A stretch of 5,172 bases of DNA from Rubrobacteraceae bacterium (GTDB taxonomy: Bacteria > Actinomycetota > Rubrobacteria > Rubrobacterales > Rubrobacteraceae), in the NCBI GenBank assembly GCA_029240775.1, contig JARDZQ010000169.1, positions 1 through 5,172 on the forward strand. Direction: 5' to 3'. Position numbers and translations under genes: made by a program. Below are positions 1 through 4,193 of the stretch, one piece after another (position 1 is the stretch's first letter; each line of letters starts with the position of its first letter). The notes beneath the pieces were generated by a model, which did not search any database, was not told the origin of the DNA, and saw only the letters and a list, made by a program, of their open reading frames with translations.

Positions 1-198
1 GTGCGGAGGTTGGATCTGGGGGATGGCCCGCGCTACGAGCTCGCGGAGGACCATCATCACCACCTGATCTGCGAGTCTTGCGGGGACATCTCCGAGTTCG
101 AGGAGTGTCCTCTGGACCTCGGACGGCTCGAGGTCACGGACTTCGAGGTCAGCGCTCACAGCCTGGAGATCTACGGGCGATGTGCGGGGTGCAGATAG
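1..198 (+). CDS. Fur-family metal-responsive transcriptional regulator, C-terminal part (5' end outside the window)
   Basis: This is the dimerisation and metal-binding half of a Fur/Zur/PerR-type repressor. The winged-helix DNA-binding half, about 70-80 residues, lies upstream of the window, so the GTG at base 1 is an internal valine. Visible residues (counted from base 1): the RYEL strand at 11-14, the His cluster HHHH at 18-21, and two CxxC pairs, C24/C27 and C61/C64, which form the structural Cys4 zinc site of the family. H53, in the family's conserved His position before LEIYG, is a likely sensing-site ligand. Compared from memory with Bacillus PerR, the two aspartates of its iron site are glutamates here (E13, E32), which favours a Fur- or Zur-like sensor over a peroxide sensor. 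The segment between F33 and H53 is about three residues shorter than in PerR and holds an extra C36. The ZIP transporter gene 10 bp downstream is probably co-transcribed, so zinc or iron sensing is likely. Family is certain; the metal is not. Confidence 0.93.
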   Translation: MRRLDLGDGPRYELAEDHHHHLICESCGDISEFEECPLDLGRLEVTDFEVSAHSLEIYGRCAGCR

Positions 199-203
199 GG
201 TGA
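197..203 (+). promoter_or_regulatory. Ribosome binding site for the ZIP transporter
   Basis: AGGGTGA overlaps the end of the Fur-family stop codon and lies 5 bases before the ATG at 209. It favours that ATG over the in-frame GTGs at 182 and 200 and the ATG at 215. Confidence 0.55.
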
Positions 204-208
204 GCGCT

Positions 209-925
209 ATGATCATGGCTGGGCTGGCAGCGGCGGGCTTCGCGGGGGCGAGCCTTCTGGCGCTGCTCGGGGGCGAGCTCGGGGTAAGAGGCCGCGCTTA
301 CTCAGCGGCTATCGCCTCCGGGATCTTGCTCGCTCTCGCGTTCGCGGATCTCTTCCCCGAGGGGTTGGAGATGGCCGGGGGGCTTGCGATCTTCGGCTTT
401 GTCGGGGGCTTCATACTGCTGTTTTTGACCGAGGCGTTTACCCTCGCCCACACACACCACTCGCCCGAGGAACACGTCGGCAAGCACCCGCTCGGCCCGT
501 TCGTCGTGGGGCTCGCGATACATAACCTGGCCGACGGTTTCGTGCTAGGCGTCGGCGCGAAGGCTGCAGCGGTCACCTCCTGGCTCGTTGGCCTGGGCGT
601 CCTCGTTCACCAGGTGCCGGTCGGTGTCTCGCTCGCCGCGATCCTGCTGGCCGCGCGGGCGGACAGGCCGCAGGTGGTCGGCACGACGGTCTCGCTGGGT
701 CTCGCGATCCCGCTAGCTGCGGTCCTGACCGTGATGCTGCCAGCGCCGACCGACGCGGCGATCGGCCTCCTGATCGGCCTGGCCGGGGGCGTGCTGGCTT
801 ACGTGGGGGCTGCGCACCTGCTGCCCGAGGCCCAGGCCGAGCGACCGAGCAGGATCACGGCCGTTCTCTTCGCCGCTACGCTCGTGGTGACTACCATGGC
901 CCTCATGACCGTTCTCGGAGGTTAA
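209..925 (+). CDS. ZIP-family divalent metal transporter
   Basis: This is a 238-residue integral membrane protein of the ZIP (SLC39-like) family, which moves zinc, iron or related divalent cations into the cytoplasm. About eight hydrophobic segments are visible, near residues 3-24, 32-49, 57-79, 97-117, 125-148, 156-177, 184-207 and 214-235. A His-rich stretch at 81-93 (HTHH, then H89 and H93) lies between TM3 and TM4, where ZIPs carry a His loop. TM4 has the canonical HNLADG (H105, N106, D109, G110). TM7 has the usual HLLPEA (H203, E207). TM5 reads HQVPVG (134-139) rather than the common HExPEG or HExPHE, so the glutamate that normally bridges two metals is V138. The transport site may therefore be mononuclear or of altered specificity. 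The start at 209 was chosen for its Shine-Dalgarno. The Fur-family gene immediately upstream suggests metal-dependent regulation of this unit. Family is secure; substrate is unknown. Confidence 0.93.
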   Translation: MIMAGLAAAGFAGASLLALLGGELGVRGRAYSAAIASGILLALAFADLFPEGLEMAGGLAIFGFVGGFILLFLTEAFTLAHTHHSPEEHVGKHPLGPFVVGLAIHNLADGFVLGVGAKAAAVTSWLVGLGVLVHQVPVGVSLAAILLAARADRPQVVGTTVSLGLAIPLAAVLTVMLPAPTDAAIGLLIGLAGGVLAYVGAAHLLPEAQAERPSRITAVLFAATLVVTTMALMTVLGG

Positions 926-933
926 GGGACGGC

Positions 934-1638
934 TCAGGCTATGATCAAGAACCATGCGGCCAGGAGCAGTATCTCCGCGCCCAGTACCAGGGCTATGGGG
1001 GAGATAGCTCGCAGCTTCTTGCGCGAGTAGATCGAGGGCGCGACCAGCCAGCCGAAGGCGAACCCGCCCGCGAGCCCACCCAGGTGCGCGGTATTGCTTA
1101 TGTTCGGGACCGAGAACCCGATGTAGAGGTTCAGGGCCAGCAGGATCAGGAGCTGGCGGATCAGGGGGTTCTGCCAGGAGAAGGTGCCGCGCCGCAGCGC
1201 GTACCCGAGGACCCCGCCGAGCAGCCCGAAGATCGCGCCTGAGGCGCCAACCGCCGGGACGTTGAAGCCCCCGAAGTACAGGTAGGCGAGCCCGCCTGAG
1301 AGGCCGCTAAGCAGGTAGAGCGCGAGGAAGCGGCCCCGGCCGAACGCTACTTCAATGAACGAGCCCAGGAAGTACAGCGAGAGCATGTTCAAGCCCAGGT
1401 GGACGGCCCCGGAGTGCAGGAACATGCTGGAGAGCAGGCGCCACCACTCTCCCTGGGCGACGAGCGCCGGGATCAGGGCGCCCTCGTCGACCACCTGACC
1501 CGGCTGTACTACGAGCCCGACGTTCCAGGGTACGCCGTAGGAGGCGCCCAGGGCGGCGACGGCCACGTAGACGAGGACGCAGGCGGAGATCAGGCCGAAC
1601 GTAACGGGGAGGCGCGGGGAGTTGGAGCGCTGGATCAG
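934..1638 (-). CDS. Rhomboid-family intramembrane serine protease, probable CTG start
   Basis: This is a 234-residue polytopic membrane protease that cleaves other proteins within or next to their transmembrane helices. It has the full rhomboid signature: WWR in the L1 loop (65-67), the HxxxN motif in TM2 (H80, N84), the nucleophile in GASG (S133) and the TM6 histidine in AHLGG (H185), so the Ser-His dyad is intact. Hydrophobic segments lie near 12-31, 79-98, 104-122, 131-148, 160-178, 185-200 and 211-233, which gives the 6+1 form with an extra C-terminal helix. There is no in-frame ATG, GTG or TTG where the N-terminus should be. CTG at 1638-1636 gives Met-Ile-Gln and places the RLPVT segment about ten residues in, as expected for rhomboids. 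It overlaps the upstream stop as CTGA, which suggests translational coupling. The only nearby conventional start, GTG at 1566, would cut off half of TM1. Substrates cannot be predicted. Function is secure, start less so. Confidence 0.92.
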   Translation of the reverse strand: MIQRSNSPRLPVTFGLISACVLVYVAVAALGASYGVPWNVGLVVQPGQVVDEGALIPALVAQGEWWRLLSSMFLHSGAVHLGLNMLSLYFLGSFIEVAFGRGRFLALYLLSGLSGGLAYLYFGGFNVPAVGASGAIFGLLGGVLGYALRRGTFSWQNPLIRQLLILLALNLYIGFSVPNISNTAHLGGLAGGFAFGWLVAPSIYSRKKLRAISPIALVLGAEILLLAAWFLIIA

Positions 1639-2078
1639 GAGCGCTTTATCTCCCTGACGGCGTCTCCGACCTGCACCTTGGAGAGGTCCTCGAGCGGACC
1701 GCCGAACATGGACTCCAGGTCCGGGTCGTCGCCGGAGGTGGTACCGAAGCCCTGGATGCGCACGTCCTCGCCGAACATCTGGCCGAAGATGCGCTGCAAA
1801 TTCTCCTGCATCTCGCCGATGTTCACGGCTCCAAAGGGCGTCCTGGTGTTCTGCAGGCGCGCGACGGCGAGCCTCTCCTTCACCTCGGTGACCTCGGCGT
1901 GAGCCTTCACATCCTCTACGGTGCCCAGAGTTTCGCCTGTGTCCGGGTCCCAGACCACCTCGCCCTCGGGGGCGAAGACCTCGAAGAGCATCCCCGGCCG
2001 CACGCCCTCGTTTCGCCCGCGGTTGATCACGATCTCGTTGTTGCCGAGTATCTTGGCTACCTTGCCTTCGACCGCCAT
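1635..2078 (-). CDS. Uncharacterised protein with a FlgT C-terminal-like beta domain
   Basis: The product is 147 residues, with no signal peptide or membrane segment, so it is probably cytoplasmic. Residues 4-76 follow the pattern I associate with the FlgT C-terminal domain and related beta-rich modules: GKVAKI (5-10), an IxINRG strand (17-21), GVRPGM (25-30), a LFEVF strand (31-35), then DPDTGETLG (44-52) and an alternating strand ending near 76. A second conserved-looking strand, VQVGDAVREI (135-144), closes the protein. Between them lies a linker of about 55 residues rich in Gly, Asp, Glu, Met and Phe (80-133), perhaps an insertion within the fold. No flagellar gene is nearby, so a flagellar role is unlikely. 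The ATG at 2078 is preferred over the in-frame GTG at 2129 because it has a strong AAGGAG and because a TATAAT box lies inside the longer version. The 4-base overlap with the rhomboid gene implies a shared transcript and possibly a shared function. The domain call is from memory; the biochemical role is unknown. Confidence 0.8.
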   Translation of the reverse strand: MAVEGKVAKILGNNEIVINRGRNEGVRPGMLFEVFAPEGEVVWDPDTGETLGTVEDVKAHAEVTEVKERLAVARLQNTRTPFGAVNIGEMQENLQRIFGQMFGEDVRIQGFGTTSGDDPDLESMFGGPLEDLSKVQVGDAVREIKRS

Positions 2079-2086
2079 GCGGTGAA

Positions 2087-2092
2087 CTCCTT
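2087..2092 (-). promoter_or_regulatory. Strong ribosome binding site for the FlgT-C-like gene
   Basis: On the minus strand this reads AAGGAG, 8 bases before the ATG at 2078. It fixes the start and argues against the upstream in-frame GTG at 2129. Confidence 0.75.
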
Positions 2093-2100
2093 CTAGAGCT

Positions 2101-2114
2101 TCCGAAATCCGAAA
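2101..2114. repeat. Short tandem repeat, two copies of TCCGAAA
   Basis: TCCGAAATCCGAAA is an exact 7-base tandem duplication. On the minus strand it lies just downstream of the TATAAT box, about where transcription of the FlgT-C-like/rhomboid unit should begin. It could be a regulator site on one face of the helix or a chance duplication. Confidence 0.4.
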
Positions 2115-2115
2115 G

Positions 2116-2121
2116 ATTATA
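2116..2121 (-). promoter_or_regulatory. Perfect -10 box (TATAAT) for the FlgT-C-like/rhomboid operon
   Basis: The minus strand reads TATAAT exactly. Transcription would start near 2108-2111, giving a leader of about 30 bases that contains the AAGGAG site before the ATG at 2078. No good TTGACA match lies 16-19 bases upstream; the nearest, TGTCCG at 2146-2141, is weak. The promoter may therefore depend on an activator or on other upstream contacts. Confidence 0.5.
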
Positions 2122-2138
2122 TCTCTCACAACACAAAC

Positions 2139-2164
2139 GGCGGACAGCGGCTAGAATCTCCGCC
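2139..2164. repeat. Inverted repeat flanking the nfo -10 box
   Basis: GGCGGA (2139-2144) and TCCGCC (2159-2164) are exact inverted arms separated by 14 bases. They bracket the TAGAAT box, and the right arm abuts the nfo start codon. This could be an operator for a dimeric regulator. In GC-rich DNA six-base arms can also arise by chance. Confidence 0.3.
2152..2157 (+). promoter_or_regulatory. Leaderless-type -10 box (TAGAAT) for nfo
   Basis: TAGAAT ends 7 bases before the nfo ATG at 2165, which places the expected transcription start at or next to the A of ATG. No purine-rich Shine-Dalgarno lies between the box and the start codon. This is the arrangement of leaderless mRNAs common in Actinobacteria. 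No clear -35 element is visible. It is back to back with the minus-strand TATAAT at 2116-2121. Confidence 0.55.
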
Positions 2165-3043
2165 ATGCCCGAGAGGACGAACAGGATCGGACGCCACCTC
2201 CGCACCTCCGGAGGCCTCGGCAAGACTCTCGAATCCGCCAGGGAGCTAGGCTGCGAGACGGCTCAGATCTTCGTCTCCAACCCTCAGGGCTGGGCCGTGC
2301 CTGCGCCGCGTGCGGACGCCGAAGTATTCGTCGAAGGCAGCCACGAGCTCGGACTTCTCCCCGTCATCGCCCACGCGAAGTACCTGGTCAACCTCTCCTC
2401 CCCACACTCTGATCTGCGCGAGCGCTCGATAGAGGCCCTCGCGCGCGAGCTGGTCACCGCCGGAGCGCTTGGCGTGGATCTCGTCGTCGTTCACTCGGGT
2501 AGCCACGGCGGAGACGGGGAAGAGAAGGGGATGGACCGGCTGGTGGAGGGCCTGGAGCGGGCGAGGGAGCTCGCCGGCGGCTTCGCCGGTTCATCGGGGC
2601 AAGTGGCGGAGCCTATCGTAGAGAACTCGGTCGGCGCGGGGACGCAGCTGTGCTCGACGTTCGACGCTTTAGGCGACGTCGTCAGGCGAGCCGGCATGCG
2701 GGTGTGCGTGGACACGGCCCACACCTTCGTCGCGGGCTACGATCTATCGACGCCAGACGCAGCCCGGCTGGTCGCAGCGGAGCTCCGGGCCACGGTCGGG
2801 CAGGAGATCGCCTTGCTGCACCTCAACGACGCGAGGAACGAGCTGGGCAGCCACCGCGACGGGCACAGCAAGATAGGGGAGGGGCAGGTGCCGGTGGAGT
2901 GCTGGCCCGAGCTATTCGCCGGTCTGCCGGGGGTTCCGGTGGTCATGGAGACGCCATACGACGGCTCGGATTCCGACGCTGAAGAGGTGCGGCTAGTCAA
3001 GGAGCTGGCCGGTGGGTTGCTTGTTTCGCCGGGAGGGGTATAG
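2165..3043 (+). CDS. nfo: Deoxyribonuclease IV (endonuclease IV, AP endonuclease)
   Basis: This is a 292-residue cytoplasmic TIM-barrel enzyme of base excision repair. It cuts 5' to abasic sites and removes blocking groups from 3' ends, using three zinc ions. All nine zinc ligands known from E. coli Nfo have counterparts: H70 (in HAKYLVNL), H110 (VVVHSGSH), E153 (VENS), D183 and H186 (VDTAHTFVAGYD), H219 (LHLND), D232 and H234 (RDGH) and E262 (METPYD). The NPQGW stretch near 39-43 matches the family NPRxW segment. Small departures from the usual motifs are HSGS for HPGS and DGH for DRH. Length fits the family (about 280-290). The ATG at 2165 puts the IGRH strand at residues 8-11, as expected, and is supported by a TAGAAT box 7 bases upstream. 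The stop codon lies inside the promoter of the following regulator gene. The enzyme should be active. Confidence 0.97.
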   Translation: MPERTNRIGRHLRTSGGLGKTLESARELGCETAQIFVSNPQGWAVPAPRADAEVFVEGSHELGLLPVIAHAKYLVNLSSPHSDLRERSIEALARELVTAGALGVDLVVVHSGSHGGDGEEKGMDRLVEGLERARELAGGFAGSSGQVAEPIVENSVGAGTQLCSTFDALGDVVRRAGMRVCVDTAHTFVAGYDLSTPDAARLVAAELRATVGQEIALLHLNDARNELGSHRDGHSKIGEGQVPVECWPELFAGLPGVPVVMETPYDGSDSDAEEVRLVKELAGGLLVSPGGV

Positions 3044-3052
3044 AATTTCCCC
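3017..3052 (+). promoter_or_regulatory. Promoter of the ClgR-like gene, leaderless type, inside the end of nfo
   Basis: TTGCTT (3017-3022) and TAGAAT (3041-3046), 18 bases apart, look like -35 and -10 elements. The -10 box contains the nfo stop codon TAG. The ATG follows after only 6 bases. The one purine-rich stretch, GGGAGGGG, is about 15 bases from the ATG, too far for a normal Shine-Dalgarno. GGGG (3035-3038) and CCCC (3049-3052) flank the -10 box as inverted arms. Confidence 0.6.
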
Positions 3053-3352
3053 ATGACCACAGTCGAGATACCTCCGGCGAAACAGAAGGGCGATCTCCTC
3101 TCGGCCATCGGCGACACTCTACGGGCCGAACGGACCGAGAAGGGGCTTACGCTGAAGCAAGTGGCCGAAGAGGCCCACGTCTCCGTCTCTTACCTGGCGG
3201 AGATAGAGCGAGGAGAGAAGGATCCTTCCTCCAGGGTCCTCGAGAGCATCGCCAGGGGACTGGACGTGGAACTGAGCGAACTCCTCATTCGCATCGCGAC
3301 CGCCCTCGAGCCCGCCGAGGTCGTCCCGGTCGCCAACTCGCTGGCAGCGTAA
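3053..3352 (+). CDS. XRE-family transcriptional regulator, ClgR-like
   Basis: This 99-residue protein is a single Cro/C1-type helix-turn-helix domain (about residues 17-72) with a short tail. The recognition segment VSVSYLAEIERGEKDPSS (43-60), followed by VLESIARGLDVELSELL, closely resembles the core of actinobacterial ClgR (VSLGYLSEIERGxKExSS). ClgR activates clpP, clpC and lon genes in Streptomyces, and proteolysis and DNA-repair genes in Corynebacterium. The protein ends NSLAA. A Leu-Ala-Ala end resembles the ssrA tag and would fit the known Clp-dependent turnover of ClgR. The ATG at 3053 follows a TAGAAT box by 6 bases, so the message is probably leaderless and separately regulated, even though the gene starts only 9 bp after nfo. 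It could instead be a generic XRE regulator; ClgR orthology would need a tree. The stop codon lies in a hairpin shared with the convergent hydrolase gene. Confidence 0.9.
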   Translation: MTTVEIPPAKQKGDLLSAIGDTLRAERTEKGLTLKQVAEEAHVSVSYLAEIERGEKDPSSRVLESIARGLDVELSELLIRIATALEPAEVVPVANSLAA

Positions 3353-3379
3353 GGGCGCTTCGCGAACCGCCCTTACGCT
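3346..3379. terminator. Bidirectional hairpin terminator between convergent genes
   Basis: The 12-base arm AGCGTAAGGGCG (3346-3357) pairs perfectly with CGCCCTTACGCT (3368-3379) around a 10-base loop containing the self-complementary TTCGCGAA. The stem includes the TAA of the ClgR-like gene (3350-3352) and two bases of the hydrolase TAG (complement of 3378-3380). No T-run follows on either strand, so it is not a classical intrinsic terminator. Its position suggests that it ends, or protects, both transcripts. Confidence 0.75.
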
Positions 3380-4181
3380 ATGCGGGCAGGAATTTCAGCA
3401 CCGTCCGGTTGAACTCGCCTGGCATCTCCATGTTTGGCAGGTGGGCCGTCCCGTCCATGAGAATTCTTTGTGCGTGCGGGATGCTGTGCGCCAGCAGTTC
3501 GGAGCGCGCGACGATCTCAGGCCGGTCCAGCGCGCCGACGACAACGAGGGTGGGGGCTCGTATCTCGCCCAGCCTCTCTGCGGCGGGAGGGTTCGGGGGA
3601 CGTTCCTCGCCCAGCCCGGACGCCTCGCTCTGGAGGGCGATCAGGTTCATCTCCCGGACGAGGTCCCGCACCGCCGGGTCCACGGCACCGGGGTCCCGAT
3701 AGGGGCCGTCGACCCAGATCCGGACCTCGAGCTCGGAGACGCGCTCGAGTTCGTCGGCGGCGACTAGCTCCTCCCACTCCTCCGGAGGTGTCTCGTCCGA
3801 CTCGACCCCGCTTACCGCTGACCCGACCAGCACGAGGACGCGGGCGCGCTCGGGGTTAGACAGGGCGAAGTCGATAACGGCTCCCCCGCCCATCGAGCAG
3901 CCGACGAAGCTCGCGCGTTCGATGCCGAGATGGTCGAGCAGACCGCGCAGGTCGTCGTGGTGTGAGTAAGGACCCTCTACCAGAGCCGACCTGCCGAAAC
4001 CCCTCCTGTCGTAGCGGACCACGCGGTTGCGCTCTGCGAATGCCCCGAACTGCTCATCCCACATCCTGCGGTCGGCTATCCCGGCGTGGAGGAGGACAAG
4101 CGGTTCGCCTTCGCCCAGGATCTCGTAGTAGAGCGAGGCACCGTTCACCTCCGCGAACCCGCTCTCCTGTCTTCCGTTCAC
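3378..4181 (-). CDS. Alpha/beta-hydrolase fold hydrolase
   Basis: This is a 267-residue cytoplasmic protein with the complete catalytic apparatus of the alpha/beta hydrolase superfamily. It has the oxyanion-hole motif HAG (32-34) after the LVLL strand, a YDRRGFGRS segment (57-65), the nucleophile elbow GCSMGG (S96 at 94-99), the acid D219 in VVVGALDRPE and the histidine H247 in GTAHLPNMEMP. A cap-like region (about 125-200) with many Glu and Pro residues lies between the core halves. The overall look is of 3-oxoadipate enol-lactonase, haloperoxidase or esterase-type proteins, but the substrate cannot be told from sequence. The GTG start at 4181 is preferred because GGAG lies 5 bases upstream. 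A second in-frame GTG in the same EVNG context lies 30 bases downstream and would also keep the fold. It starts 10 bp after the CPBP-family gene, so the two are probably co-transcribed. Confidence 0.93.
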   Translation of the reverse strand: MNGRQESGFAEVNGASLYYEILGEGEPLVLLHAGIADRRMWDEQFGAFAERNRVVRYDRRGFGRSALVEGPYSHHDDLRGLLDHLGIERASFVGCSMGGGAVIDFALSNPERARVLVLVGSAVSGVESDETPPEEWEELVAADELERVSELEVRIWVDGPYRDPGAVDPAVRDLVREMNLIALQSEASGLGEERPPNPPAAERLGEIRAPTLVVVGALDRPEIVARSELLAHSIPHAQRILMDGTAHLPNMEMPGEFNRTVLKFLPA

Positions 4182-4186
4182 CTCTG

Positions 4187-4193
4187 CTCCTCT
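4187..4193 (-). promoter_or_regulatory. Ribosome binding site of the hydrolase gene, overlapping the CPBP stop codon
   Basis: The minus strand reads AGAGGAG, ending 5 bases before the GTG at 4181. Its first two bases lie in the TAG of the upstream CPBP gene (4194-4192). This supports the GTG start and suggests translational coupling. Confidence 0.6.

Noticed and set aside
52..63. HHHH run as a possible artificial His tag or vector sequence
   Set aside because: It is the natural His cluster before CxxC in Fur-family proteins; the surrounding residues match the family.
1399..1902. 167-residue plus-strand ORF opposite the rhomboid and FlgT-C-like genes
   Set aside because: It is antisense to two well-supported genes and spans their junction, with low-complexity composition and no domain or Shine-Dalgarno that I could see.
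2079..2129. 17-residue N-terminal extension of the FlgT-C-like protein from the GTG at 2129
   Set aside because: The TATAAT promoter box lies inside it, and a strong AAGGAG marks the ATG at 2078.
934..2223. One 429-residue protein ending in the rhomboid
   Set aside because: The first ~195 residues are an Arg/Gly-rich out-of-frame reading of the FlgT-C-like gene and show no domain. Only the C-terminal 234 residues are real protein.
3359..3366. TTCGCGAA as a regulator box (ClgR-like operator)
   Set aside because: It sits in the terminator loop downstream of the gene and lacks the spacer between half-sites that I recall for ClgR sites.
3409..3859. Several plus-strand ORFs opposite the hydrolase gene
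   Set aside because: They are Arg/Gly/Pro-rich antisense frames of a clearly coding gene, typical of high-GC DNA, with no recognisable domain.
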